In this document: positions 1 through 10,354 of the stretch, piece after piece | Layout: every line of letters starts with the position of its first letter | Numbering within the stretch: position 1 is the first letter of the stretch | DNA from: Saccharomycopsis fibuligera x Saccharomycopsis cf. fibuligera | Taxonomy: Eukaryota > Ascomycota > Saccharomycetes > Ascoideales > Saccharomycopsidaceae | NCBI GenBank assembly: GCA_001936135.1 | Contig: CP012820.1 | Coordinates: forward strand, 186,001 to 250,000 | DNA: 64,000 nt | Reading direction: 5' to 3' | The notes under the pieces: model-generated | The model's input: the letters and a program-made list of their open reading frames with translations, nothing else | Told to the model about the DNA's origin: nothing | The model's database searches: none | Translations under genes and position numbers: made by a program

Positions 1-816
1 TAGAATTCAGCAATAATGAGTTCGTGCAAAATGGATAACGAATATCAATTGATCGCTTAGTAGTTATTTCGTAGATTGATTGAAATGAATTGAATTGAAA
101 TGAATTGAATTGAAAACGGCGTTTAAATACTGCAATGATGTACAAGAAAAACTATCTGCTGCAAGTAATGTATCTGATCTTTCAATGCGCAAGATTCGAG
201 TGTGCCTCGTATTCTCACTGTACCTTGATTTGGTTATAGGTTTATCTATTTTATTTCTATTTTACTTTACGTTTTTTTCCTTTACTTTGTTCTAGTTGTT
301 TTTTGCCCATTTTTGGCCATTCGTTTTTTCAATGGTTTTCTTTCTTGCCTATGCATATGGCATGTGATGTACCTATTCAGTAGGGAGAAAATATCCGTTA
401 GTAGTTAGTGAATCATAGTAGATACCCATTGAAAAGCAACAGATAAATTAACTTCACATGATATATATATATATATCTCACCCATGAATCAATGGTAACA
501 GGAACAAAAAATCGACGAGATGATTATTACAAAGGGAGCGAGACAAGAACAACAGACATCCATTCTCAACACCTTAGCCAATCACTTGGATCTCAATTGG
601 GGTCTTCCTCTATTATTCATTGTTTTGCTTTTTATTTTGCGCTGTTATTCCGAGTTATTGTTTGCTCTTACTTCAGTAATCAATCTTGCGACTTATTCAA
701 GTGAACCAACCCTTTGCCACTTGACACAACGAAATAACGACAAGAATATTATTTATCACATCATAGCATCTCATCCTGTTAGTGCTTTTCAATATTAATA
801 ATTCAAACCGCTAACC
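1..816. other. Intergenic region upstream of TFG2
   Basis: AT-rich, with a short (AT)n run near 461-476. Overlapping short reading frames lie at 492-704 and 520-798, but none is convincingly coding. The last part should hold the TFG2 promoter and 5' leader. Confidence 0.5.
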
Positions 817-2241
817 ATGAGCGAAACACCCCCTCCACAGCAAGTAAAGAAAGAATTTAACAAGAATGAGGTTACCGATTTTAATGAAATTTACCGCAGT
901 CAGCCACCGGATTCAGTGATTATTGATGGTAAAAAAGAATCTCTTAACTTGGACATCGTTAACGCATCGCGTCAAGTGTGGCTTGTAAAATTACCAAAAT
1001 TTTTAGCGGAAAAATGGAATAATATTGATGATATCAGTGGTCAAGATATTGGTAAATTACGTATCAAGCAAAATTCTAATGATTTGAAGTTCAAGTTGGT
1101 GTTAAATGAACTTCCAGTGGATGAAGATGTGGCTAATGGTTCAAGACGTCGAAAGCAAGAAGCTAGAGATGGTAGTGGTGATGAAACGGAAACTGGCACA
1201 AGTTTCGGAAATACTACAGGCACAAGTACAAGTGGCATAAAGCAAGAACATGATGCCGATTCAGTAGTGAAAAAGGAGAAAGTCAAAGAAGAACCAGATA
1301 ATCTCAAATTCGAGCAATTGAAAATGGAGAATAACGAATCTGGGATTCCAAGTGCTACGGATGGCAAGAAAAAACAAGTTGATTATTTTCAAAATTTACC
1401 TCACGAGTATGACTTGAGAGTCACCAATAAAGCAGTAAAGAATCAATTTGTATTCAGCGAGCAGAATTTAAACAATTTTGGCAAAAAAAATGGATCTACT
1501 GCCGACGGCAAGTCAGGAGCACAAGGATCAACATCAACATCAGGAAATTCTAACAAAAATAATAATAGCAATAGCAAGGATAAACCCAAGAAGCTTTCTC
1601 GCCAAAAGTTTTGGCAACAACAACAAAAATTGGGAATTAATAGGTACGTTCCATACGTGAAATCCATCCCGAAGAAGTCTGCTCTTGTTGGCACAATTTG
1701 CCACGAATGCTCAGTGACTCCATCCATTAGTGATCAGAATTACTCCAAAGTGCTAGCTGATCGTAAAAATCGGATTATCCAACGTCCAGATAAGCCAACT
1801 ATTCAAGTGCTTAAGGAAAACAGCGGTATTATCCAAAGATTCAGTGCACCATCGCTTAGAGGAGATGACGCAGATGCTTTCATTAGGGCCAACAAAGAAG
1901 GTAAAAATAAAGAAGGAAGAGCAATTAGAATGGAACGTAAAGAATTATTGGATTTATTATTTAAATTATTTGATGAGTATGATTACTGGAGTATGAAAGG
2001 ATTAAAAGAAAGAGTCAAGCAGCCGGAAGGTTGGTTGAAAGAGAGTTTAGATAGTATTGCCATTTTGATTAAGAGGGGGCCATATGCTAGTAAATATTGT
2101 TTGAAGCCAGAGTACAAGAAATTGAGAGATTTTGAAAGAGCGGAGAAATTGAAGGCTTTGGGCATTGAGCCAACCGAACCAGAGGAAGAGAATAAGGATG
2201 ATGAAGAGGAAGAAGATGTGGAAATGGAGAATGTGGCATAA
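817..2241 (+). CDS. TFG2: TFIIF beta subunit (RAP30 homologue) Tfg2
   Basis: Intact 474-residue frame. It is the small subunit of general transcription factor TFIIF, which binds RNA polymerase II and stabilises the preinitiation complex in the nucleus. The N-terminal part (about residues 45-100, with VWLVKLPKFLAEKW) matches the TFIIF beta dimerisation domain. A charged linker rich in Lys, Glu, Ser and Asn follows (about 105-265). The C-terminal winged helix is clear near 365-425, with KELLDLLFKLFDEYDYWSMK and LKERVKQPEGWLKESL. The tail is a Glu/Asp-rich stretch. The protein is somewhat longer than the 400-residue S. cerevisiae Tfg2, and the linker accounts for the difference. The ATG at 817 is the first in frame and is followed at once by the family-like N-terminus. 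Function is from the family; the domains are seen directly. Confidence 0.93.
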   Translation: MSETPPPQQVKKEFNKNEVTDFNEIYRSQPPDSVIIDGKKESLNLDIVNASRQVWLVKLPKFLAEKWNNIDDISGQDIGKLRIKQNSNDLKFKLVLNELPVDEDVANGSRRRKQEARDGSGDETETGTSFGNTTGTSTSGIKQEHDADSVVKKEKVKEEPDNLKFEQLKMENNESGIPSATDGKKKQVDYFQNLPHEYDLRVTNKAVKNQFVFSEQNLNNFGKKNGSTADGKSGAQGSTSTSGNSNKNNNSNSKDKPKKLSRQKFWQQQQKLGINRYVPYVKSIPKKSALVGTICHECSVTPSISDQNYSKVLADRKNRIIQRPDKPTIQVLKENSGIIQRFSAPSLRGDDADAFIRANKEGKNKEGRAIRMERKELLDLLFKLFDEYDYWSMKGLKERVKQPEGWLKESLDSIAILIKRGPYASKYCLKPEYKKLRDFERAEKLKALGIEPTEPEEENKDDEEEEDVEMENVA

Positions 2242-2430
2242 AAAAAGCTGGCACGCTTCAGGAAGTATCGACTATTGTGATGCAATGGTGTATATTTGGT
2301 ATAGGTATATACGTCACCCCAGTCTATAATATATATATATATATATGTACAGCTGAAAATTCAAGCTGAAAATTCAAGCCGAAAGTTCAAAAAGAGAAAA
2401 AGTTTTGCTTTTAATTGACTTATCAAACAG

Positions 2431-3290
2431 CTAGTAAGTACCCGATTCTTGATTATTACTAACTTTAACGTGCTTGCCATTGCCGTTATTGTTGCTACCA
2501 ATGAAACTAGCATGAAATCTAGTATTACTAGTATTTGTTGTTCTTCCATAGTGGCCCATGCCCTGGCCATAATGAGCCAGCTGACCATACTCATTGAACC
2601 GATCATTAGGGTTTTGAACCTGTTGCACTTCATGAATTCCCGACAACTCTGCTATCCCTGTACTGCTAGCCAATTCTTGCCTTCTCTTTATGACTTTTTT
2701 CATATGAGTATGAATCAAGGCGGCATTTCTCGTACTGGAAGCATGCAAATATCCGAACAAGATTCCCAATATTGGAGGCAAAGTTATCAAAAAATCTATC
2801 AAGATATTGGTATACATTTGTGCCATTATTTGCGCTGGTAATTGCTTGCCTAGCTCTTTATTTGCAAGTTCAATAAATCTAGCATGAACACCATACATTA
2901 AGAATGGTCCCATCACTGGAATAATAGTAATTAAAGTAGCTTTTCCTAGCCCGCAGTCAACGGGAGCACAGCCACAAGCACATTTATCATGTTTCCAAGC
3001 AATATTACGGATTTTTTTCCATGCTTTTTGTTCTTGAGGAGTTGCACCTAGAGGAAGTTTGCGCCGTTGTTCTTTGCCATTGACTTCCTCGTAATATGGA
3101 TCTTGATGGTTGTTAGTGCTGGCTTACATTTGAAAAGAGAAAAAATGACCCTTGATATAACTTCATCGAATATTGAGGATCAAATATAGAATACCTAACA
3201 ACATAAATGAAGTAGACTCTTTGACATACCTTTGGTATTGAGGTGCTCATCGGCATAGTCCTCCCATATACACTGCATTATGTCCTCCAT
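2431..3290 (-). CDS. DUF4112 membrane protein (spliced)
   Basis: I join two exons on the minus strand: 3290-3230 (20 codons plus one base, from an ATG) and 3101-2431. The 128-nt intron has donor GTATGT at 3229 and a CACTAAC branch site followed by CATCAAG as acceptor. The product is 243 residues. After a charged N-terminus and a Cys-rich stretch (CACGCAPVDCG), residues about 77-165 match the fungal DUF4112 domain: a hydrophobic segment with PVMGPFLMYG, then IDFLITLPPILGILFGYL and a conserved RNAALIHTHMKK. The tail is Asn/Gly/Gln-rich. Two or three membrane segments are likely. No function is known for this family, and I propose none. An alternative acceptor a few bases upstream would add six residues without changing the frame. 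The gene diverges from the Myb/SANT gene at 4093. Confidence 0.78.
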
Positions 3291-4092
3291 TGTGGCTTAC
3301 TGGAAATGTCGGATATGTTAAGTATATTGTTGATTGCTGCTCTAAGTAGACGGCGTGCGATTGCTGATTGCTGTGAATAAAGCGGTTGATTAAGCTTAAG
3401 TGCTAGCCATGAGAGAATAAAACGAAAGCCGGTGGCAAGCTAATGGCCTATATGTGTATTGCAGTACCATGGTATGAAAGTTTCAAGAAGAGAAGACCAA
3501 ATCAAGGAAAGGTTGTTAGTGAGTTCTGGAGCAATATCACTATTATACTCATCAGAGTCTCAAAACTCTCTCTTCCAGAGTTTCCGTGGACGCATATTTA
3601 TGCATATGAGCGCATAGTTCTGTGTTGTTTACAACTTCTAAAATTGCTAACCGCAATCGCGGATTTTGCTTCAGCGCTGGCCAATGCTGCCTGTGCTGCC
3701 ACTGCCGCCGGAAGCGCACAGCACAACACTATCGACACAGACACACCGCGGCAGCCGATCGGTGAGTTAGTGCTGCTTGCGGTTGAATTTTACCTTGGTT
3801 ATTGCTCATTTCGTGTCCTCTTGATTGGTCAATCAACTACTCATTTACAAAATTAATCAATCATACAAGACCATCTTCTACATTATCGTATTGCATTTGT
3901 CAAAACAGTGGACTAGTTCATTATTCAAACTGGTTTTGGAACTGATCAGTACAAAAAGAAAACAATAGGAAATCTTAGCGCGTTTTCTTGAATTATCATA
4001 GGGGACAATACAGTTGTAGATTATCTCAATAGCAAGTGCACTATTGAGTCCATATAGTCATCTATAAAATTTCACATCCATCAAAATAATAC
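3291..4092. other. Divergent promoter region, DUF4112 gene and Myb/SANT gene
   Basis: This is 0.8 kb between two divergent genes. It holds a 137-codon open frame at 3443-3856 that overlaps a locally GC-rich patch (about 3665-3770). I do not regard that frame as coding. I saw no RNA gene or repeat. Confidence 0.4.
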
Positions 4093-5850
4093 ATGAGATC
4101 ATTGAGGATGTTGGATAAATCGATGACCCCAATCAGTGATCCTTCACCATCAGAAGCAACAAGCAATGTTGTGACGCCGCTACAAGAAGAGAGTGGCAAA
4201 TCGAAAAATTTCATTAATGGCTCTCAGATTTCCAATTCTGATGACGAGGCGTTGGCTAATTTGAATAACGGTAAAGATCTGGAATTAAAGCCAAAAATGA
4301 ATACAAGCGCTAGTCCAAGTCCTAGTCCCAGTGCTAGCCCAGGCATCGAGAAACAAGAGTCTGCCAAACTGAATACCACTCCTTTCAATAACGATGATGA
4401 TGATGATAAAGTTGATGATTATGAATCAAAATCGATTGGTACCAAACGTGAAGAATCTAGTGCAACAGCTAGTGCTATCACGTCTGCAAATACCACCACA
4501 AGCAAGTCAAGTACTTCAGGAATCACCGCCACCGCCACTTCAGGTAACTTTGATGCTACCAAGTGGTCCAAAGAGATGAATAACCTTTTTGTTGAACTTT
4601 TGATCAGGGAATCTTCCGAAAACTATTACGAAAAAAATGAAAATGATTGGTCAAGAGACAGCTGGGCCCGAATTACTAGAGAGTTAGAACTTGCGTTTCC
4701 ATTGAAAGCCAAAGTTAACAAGTTTGACCGCACCAAATTGAAAAAACACTTGAAGATTCTTAAAGATGAGCATGCCTACTGGCGCTTCATCAAAGACAAT
4801 GCCAAAGGGTTCAAATGGGACAACATTAAAGGTTGTTTTTCTCTTGGGTATCATGATGTGGAACGTTATTTTGCCGTGAATAAATATGTAGAAGATCCTT
4901 TAGTGGTAAAGGAGTATCTGAGAAAAAAATCATGGTTGAAAAAATTTTGTGCTCCTCATGCTTGTGATTATATCGTTAAATATAACCGGTACTTGTACAA
5001 TAATAGCAAACAGCATAATCTGGGTACAGAGGAGGAGGATGTTAGTGTGGAAGAAGACGAGGACGAAGATCAGGATGAAGAGCTTATGGATGCGAGAGAA
5101 TTAGAATTGGAAAGAAAACGAAAAATATTTGACGATGATACTGATGATGGCGACAATAGTAATAATGATGGTGGGGATGAAGACAATGGTGGTAATGAAC
5201 ATGACAACAAAGAAGGCTATACTGCCAAAGAAGGTAAGGCGCACCAATATTACGTGGAAGAAGTGCCCAATAGCAGAGCAGTAGACAGTCCTACTAATAG
5301 CAACAATGATGAAGACGATGAGGATATTAATGAAGAAGAGAATGAGTTACTTGAGTTGACGGGATATGGGAAGAAGTCCAAGTTACAAGATACTAAGCCA
5401 GTTTCAACCCCTAACAAGAGCAGCAAAGTTTCAAATCAGTTTAAGCAAAATAATAAACGGCAGAAAATAACTAATGGGATTTTACCTTCAAACCAAGTAC
5501 AACACGCACCAAACAGCTTGAACAATATATTTGACCATTTATATCATCTCAACAATAGAAGTGGAACAAATAACAGTCTCAAAGACGATAATGGTGAACG
5601 TCCCATCAGCAATAACAACCAGCAACAAAACATACTAACCCTCAATTTGCAAACTTTCAACAAAATATCTTCTTTTGTCATGCGGAATGTATTGCAAAAG
5701 AAAATATTACCAAGAGCACAATTGATATTATCCCAGTTATTGCTTACAGATTTGGTGCTCTTTAGTTTTCTAAGCAATGAAAGTGGAGAATTTAGTGATG
5801 AGCAAAAAATATGGTATATAAATCAAGTAACAAAAGAATATCAAGCATAG
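4093..5850 (+). CDS. Myb/SANT-like DNA-binding domain protein
   Basis: Intact 585-residue frame. Residues about 153-305 match the Myb/SANT-like DNA-binding fold (Myb_DNA-bind_3 type): an opening KWSKEMNNLFVELLIRES, a central Trp (SWARITRELELAF), the basic helix KLKKHLKILKDEHAYWRFIK, and the GFKWDN motif. The flanks are low complexity: Ser/Pro/Thr-rich before the domain, and long Asp/Glu/Asn-rich acidic blocks after it (about 315-430). A short folded-looking C-terminus ends the protein (LNLQTFNKISSFVMRNVLQK onward). This layout suits a nuclear DNA- or chromatin-binding regulator, but I cannot name a target or an orthologue. Two further in-frame ATGs within the first 12 codons could also serve as the start. 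Confidence 0.8.
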   Translation: MRSLRMLDKSMTPISDPSPSEATSNVVTPLQEESGKSKNFINGSQISNSDDEALANLNNGKDLELKPKMNTSASPSPSPSASPGIEKQESAKLNTTPFNNDDDDDKVDDYESKSIGTKREESSATASAITSANTTTSKSSTSGITATATSGNFDATKWSKEMNNLFVELLIRESSENYYEKNENDWSRDSWARITRELELAFPLKAKVNKFDRTKLKKHLKILKDEHAYWRFIKDNAKGFKWDNIKGCFSLGYHDVERYFAVNKYVEDPLVVKEYLRKKSWLKKFCAPHACDYIVKYNRYLYNNSKQHNLGTEEEDVSVEEDEDEDQDEELMDARELELERKRKIFDDDTDDGDNSNNDGGDEDNGGNEHDNKEGYTAKEGKAHQYYVEEVPNSRAVDSPTNSNNDEDDEDINEEENELLELTGYGKKSKLQDTKPVSTPNKSSKVSNQFKQNNKRQKITNGILPSNQVQHAPNSLNNIFDHLYHLNNRSGTNNSLKDDNGERPISNNNQQQNILTLNLQTFNKISSFVMRNVLQKKILPRAQLILSQLLLTDLVLFSFLSNESGEFSDEQKIWYINQVTKEYQA

Positions 5851-7081
5851 GTAGCCGTCTTTCTTGATATGGTTTTAGTTGATGAGTTGAATGTACATTA
5901 AAGTGTATTGCAATAATTATGTGTGCTGTAGATTTGTTTGTTTGTTTGTTTGTTTGTTTGTTTGTTTGTTTGTTTGTTTGTTTGTTTGTTTGTTTTCACC
6001 TTTTTTTTTTTCCTTCATCAACAATTCGCTATTTGGGTTTCCACAAACTGTTCTTTTAAGAAAATGACTTTGGAGATCTGTGGGATCCCTAATCTGGAAG
6101 TACGATTTGACTTTTTTTGCGAAGGTTGACAATCAAGTAAAAGGCATTCATATTTTTTAGTACTCTCAGCGTTCTTCAGAGAGTTAGACGTAAATTTATC
6201 AAGTTTACTCCACTTTATTTAATAATACATGAGGCTTTGAAAATAACGTAACAGTATCATTATAGAAGCTTCTATATGTGTTAACTTTAACTCGCGCTGT
6301 AGCTTTCCGTTGGATTTTTAATTTGGTTTATGTGTCTAGTTAAGAAGTTTAGAACCATAAATCTATGCAGCTCTTTCAAACAGTGGATCTATATAAGCAA
6401 TATTTGTCAAAGAGATCAAACACGTCATCTTTTGGACAAAAAATACAATGTTACAAACCAAAAAAGTTTTGGGTGAGTTTATGCTTGTGATACTTATACA
6501 TTATGAATAGTTTTAGTACGTATTGTAATATAGCTATATCTAACACGTTTTATGGTGCTATTTTACTATATATTGAAAGCCGATGAGCGACTTGCCCTTA
6601 AGACGTTTGAGAATAGAGAAAGATGGGGGATTAGCATTTTCAGAACTAAGCTTATTATTATGAGGGCACAGCGTAGATACTCCCTGGATAGTAGATTGAT
6701 TCTTTGGTTAGCTGGAGTCTTTCTTAAATATTCCTTTCATCGAGTTAATAAACCTTTCAAAACTTCAAACTCGAACAAAGTTCAAAAAACATCACTTTGG
6801 CTCAAATGTTAATCCAAAGGCTTCTGACTTTCCGTAGTTAGTTTTGAGTCAGTAAGAAGACTTGTAGCATTTAACAGGCACATGTTGTAATCCTTTCTGC
6901 GATGTCCTCTGCTACCCGCCCTGAACATCACCGTTTTGGGAATTTTGTGATGGTGATTTGGACGACGGGCTGGGAAACAGTGCAACAAAACACAAGAAAC
7001 GAGTTGGCTAGCTCCCCCTAATCTAAAAAATAAAAAGAAAGTTAGGCCACAATTTTATCAATTATTACTTAAACTGCCAAT
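5851..7081. other. Intergenic region, Myb/SANT gene to IES3-like gene
   Basis: This is 1.2 kb between two plus-strand genes. It contains the TTTG microsatellite at 5933-5992 just past the upstream gene. An 86-codon frame at 6552-6812 shows no family likeness. Nothing else is recognisable. Confidence 0.45.
5933..5992 (+). repeat. (TTTG)15 microsatellite
   Basis: Fifteen perfect copies of TTTG lie about 80 bp past the stop of the Myb/SANT gene, probably in its 3' UTR. Confidence 0.95.
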
Positions 7082-8173
7082 ATGGCTGAGGAGAAGCTGG
7101 AAAAACTTGGCACTACGGCAGTCTCATCACAAAACAATAGCAGCGCACTCACAGAGAAACAAAATCAAAACAACAGTCAGAAAAATGGCATACAGTCAAA
7201 AGGCAGCGGCAGCGAACAAACATCTAGTGACAGTCACGCAGATATCACCAAAGATAGAAATAAATCTGACAGTAAGCAAATAAATTACAAGAATATATAT
7301 CAGGAGCTATTAGTGAAATATAATCAGTCAATAAACACATCCAATAGATTATATGCTCAAGAGCAAACCTTGAGAAAAACGTTACATGATGGATATAGAA
7401 GAAACAACGCAATTTTGGATATTCTTCTAGAATACGAAACTGAAAGAGATACATTGAAGAAACAGCAGCAGAATGCAGATAACAATAGCAATGTCACGAT
7501 GACGACAGCCAACAGCGTTGAGTCTCATGGTCCGGGGACGGACAACACCAGTAAAAACAACAATAATGGTAAACTACATGATAAGCCAACGAGTAATGCT
7601 AGCAAAGTCACCAATCTTAAAGACTATGCCCCAGAAAATCAAGAATTAGTTGAAAAAAAAATTAATGAAATATTAGTACGCAAGCCGCAACTTAAAACTC
7701 TCTTATCGAACTTAACTACAGGCAGCAACAAGTCTGCTACTAAGGATGATAATGATGACGATGCAAATAACGCTAACAAGAGCACGCAAACAGCCACAAA
7801 CGAGAAGCTTTTTCAACTTTATAACACCATCCCCGTATTATTAAAAGATGGCACGCCAAATGAGATCAAAGAAGCTAATCCATCAAATACTAGTTCCTGG
7901 TTACGTTTTAATTATCCAAGAATTTTTAATGATACTGGGGATATCCTTAATACATTGCGTCCGCTGCCCAACACCTCTGCTTATATTTTGTTGAATTCTT
8001 TGATTTCCTTGCCTTCTGCATCTCAGCAGCATGGTAACTCCGCTAGTGGTGATTCTGGAAATTCGGATAGCCATAGTAGTCATAATCATAACGGGGAAGG
8101 TTCAAAGAAACAACCAAGAAAGAACAGCGGCTCAGGTCATAGTCCTACTAAGAAACGGAAAGTTGAGACATGA
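7082..8173 (+). CDS. IES3: INO80 complex subunit, Ies3/Iec3-like
   Basis: Intact 363-residue frame. Residues about 70-125 (KNIYQELLVKYNQSI, QEQTLRKTLHDGYRRNNAIL, DILLEYETERDTL) match the start of the Iec3/Ies3 family: a Tyr/Arg-containing helix followed by a coiled coil that ends in LDLLLE-like residues. Near 235-310 a second conserved part has LFQLYNTIPVLLKDGTP and ILNTLRPLPNTSAYILLNSL. The rest is Asn/Ser/Gln-rich and the C-terminus is basic (KKQPRKNSG, KKRKVET), resembling a nuclear localisation signal. Ies3 is a subunit of the INO80 nucleosome remodeller. The assignment rests on remembered family features, so it is probable but not certain. The first ATG follows an A-rich leader. Confidence 0.62.
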   Translation: MAEEKLEKLGTTAVSSQNNSSALTEKQNQNNSQKNGIQSKGSGSEQTSSDSHADITKDRNKSDSKQINYKNIYQELLVKYNQSINTSNRLYAQEQTLRKTLHDGYRRNNAILDILLEYETERDTLKKQQQNADNNSNVTMTTANSVESHGPGTDNTSKNNNNGKLHDKPTSNASKVTNLKDYAPENQELVEKKINEILVRKPQLKTLLSNLTTGSNKSATKDDNDDDANNANKSTQTATNEKLFQLYNTIPVLLKDGTPNEIKEANPSNTSSWLRFNYPRIFNDTGDILNTLRPLPNTSAYILLNSLISLPSASQQHGNSASGDSGNSDSHSSHNHNGEGSKKQPRKNSGSGHSPTKKRKVET

Positions 8174-8489
8174 TGGAGGTGGGTGGCTGGATGGCTAAAC
8201 GAGGTTTGATGCCTTCTTTTTGGAAAAAAAAAAAATATGTTATCTTTGTTTCTATTATTGCTATTAGTGAATTTGGAAATTTACGAATGTACATTAGAAT
8301 TTTTGAAACAATTGTCGTAGACTAATAATCTATATTGTGCTGCAATTTTGAAAGATGTGTGTTGTACAGTATTGTGAAATAAAAATAAAATCTAAGCATT
8401 CTTTGAGGTTTTTATAATTCAGTTCACATACTGTACTGCGCAATCAAAATGAAGTAATTTAACAAAATTGCGCCTTTGCATACAGATTC

Positions 8490-8935
8490 ATGTCCCAGCA
8501 ACTTGATCAAGTATATCACTTGTGCAATTGGTTATCAAGCGAGCCAATGTTTCCAGCGTTGGTGCAGCGCTGGCAAATCATCTTGTGTATACTGCTGCTA
8601 ACCCATTGACAGGATTTCGGCTCGACTGCGTGCCAATGGACCATATAAATGCTTTCAAAGAACCCGAGGTAAAATTGTTGTTGGATATGGAAGTTTTTGT
8701 AGTTAAAACTATATCAGTCAGGACGATTTGTCATATGCTAAAGCCATGTGCTTTGTTTTCTGTGTAATGGAGCGGTGGATGAGGTACACTGCATTCCTTC
8801 GGTTGGAATCCCGGTGATGGTGGCGGCCTATTTTGAGATACAGAAGGACAGTAGCTTGTATCACTTTTTGGAGAGATTACCAATGGCTGTGCTGATACAC
8901 AGCGAGAGAGATAAATTGGTGTAAGACGAGGACAA
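8490..8935 (+). pseudogene. Possible decayed protein-coding gene, family unknown
   Basis: Several short protein-like segments lie close together in different frames. From an ATG at 8490 one reads MSQQLDQVYHLCNWLSSEP and onward. An 81-codon frame covers 8522-8767. Another segment ending at about 8923 reads GIPVMVAAYFEIQKDSSLYH and closes with LIHSERDKLV before a stop. The composition (Tyr, His, Trp and charged residues mixed) looks more like a broken enzyme than random AT-rich sequence, but I do not recognise the family. Chance is a real alternative. Confidence 0.22.
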
Positions 8936-9136
8936 AAAATAAGCTTGACTGTTGTTTCAGTCTAATCTAATGTTGAGCAATGCAATCTGGCGCACTCAGC
9001 TTGCTTTTCTCGCTGCATGCTAATGCATTTCTTCGAACCCCTTCTAAGTCTGTTTTTTTATTTTGCATCCCCGATGATACTTTATTTTTATTTTCGGTAA
9101 TTTGGTAAGGATGATGCTGATGGTGCTATTTTTTTA

Positions 9137-9139
<3 letters not shown>

Positions 9140-9179
<40 letters not shown>
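9140..9179 (+). repeat. Poly(T) tract, 40 nt
   Basis: Forty uninterrupted T residues. It is one of several long homopolymer runs in intergenic parts of this window, and may keep nucleosomes off this stretch. Confidence 0.95.
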
Positions 9180-9705
9180 CTTTGCCTCGGGCCAATCTCT
9201 TTGAGCGATTTTGTATGGCCTTTGATTCCCATAACTCGTTCGTGGCTTAATTATATTCTTTTACGGTGATATACATAGGTCTAGCTAGCCACATATAGCC
9301 ACACGTGTATGTGAGAATCGACTTTGAGGACTTTGGAAATTTGCTCTTCCAAAACATATATGTTACACGCTTGCTATGGGATGGCATAGCACGTCTAAAC
9401 AGTCGCATAAATTGGCAATATAGGATATGCTGTGCAACATTGTACGCATACAACTGTCGATCCCGCTAGTCTGTGGATCTAAATCAATGCTTAATTTGTG
9501 AAACTGACGATAACTGTTGAGTTTGTGCCCGAGTCACCAAAACGAGAGCGACTAAGTTTTTAGGCTGACGGACGGCTGTATCTCAATCACAAAACGTTAG
9601 CAATTGGTCATCTTTGTTTGTCGATGCGGGCACTGCTAAGCTAATTAATTGCGCCTAATTTATGGTTTGAGAGTCATAACGTTGGAAACTTGCTAAAGTA
9701 TTTTT

Positions 9706-9855
9706 ATGGTGTATCTGCACAACGTTGAGAAGAGATCAATAATACAATCAACAAGGAAGTCATATAAGCAGGCTTTGTCTGATGAGACATATTTAGATAG
9801 TGAGACATCTTTAGATAGTGAGGCGTCTTCAGATAATACGAGTCTCCGGCTGTAG
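9706..9855 (+). other. Small ORF with internal repeat
   Basis: This 49-codon frame from an ATG carries a degenerate 18-bp tandem repeat (about 9784-9835) that encodes variants of LDSETS. The repeat length keeps the frame open. There is no family match and nothing shows that it is translated. Confidence 0.2.
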
Positions 9856-10053
9856 GGTGATCAACAGTACAATCCGGTCACATTGAAAATCTACTTGCGT
9901 TTCAATTTGCTCTGTGCAAAGTACGCGGCGGAATGCACACATGAGGAAATCAAATGATGAAAACAAAAAATAAAAATAAAACGTAAAGGAACTAAAGCGA
10001 ATCTTTTGAAAGAAAAGTAAACGGAACAGAGGATGACCACATCAAGGGAAAGA

Positions 10054-10085
10054 CAGAAAAACAGAAAAACAGAAAAACAGAAAAA
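10054..10085 (+). repeat. (CAGAAAAA)4 tandem repeat
   Basis: Four perfect copies of an 8-bp unit downstream of the acetyltransferase-family gene. Confidence 0.9.
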
Positions 10086-10354
10086 CGAAGCACAACGCAA
10101 CGGCAAAGAGTGTAGGCAAAAACAGTCAGAAACAGAGCAGGCGGCGTGGGTGGTTGTAGTGAGAATGCAATATAAGCAAAGCAGATCAAAACAAAACATA
10201 ACAGAACAAGGCAAAAAGGTAAATGCAGAAGATGAAAGTAAATAGTGAATAAAACACAGGATGAATAAACAGCAGCAAAGCAAAAACAAAATACGCAGGG
10301 CCGCCAGTCACAACAGCAAACAGAAAACTGTAGCATGAGCAAGGCGAACGCAGT

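Larger units (their letters stand above)
8174..10354. other. Intergenic region with possible decayed coding sequence
   Basis: This is 2.2 kb between the convergent IES3-like and acetyltransferase genes. It holds protein-like segments in several frames at about 8490-8935, a T40 tract at 9140-9179, a 49-codon ORF with an internal 18-bp repeat at 9706-9855, and four copies of CAGAAAAA at 10054-10085. No intact gene is convincing. Confidence 0.5.

Noticed and set aside
520-798. 92-codon frame with a hydrophobic segment just upstream of TFG2
   Set aside because: It ends 18 bp before the TFG2 ATG and overlaps another open frame (492-704). It has no family likeness and would leave TFG2 no promoter of its own.
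3443-3856. 137-codon ORF in the divergent promoter at 3.3-4.1 kb
   Set aside because: No recognisable domain. It runs through a locally GC-rich patch that lowers stop density, and it lies in the promoter shared by two supported genes.
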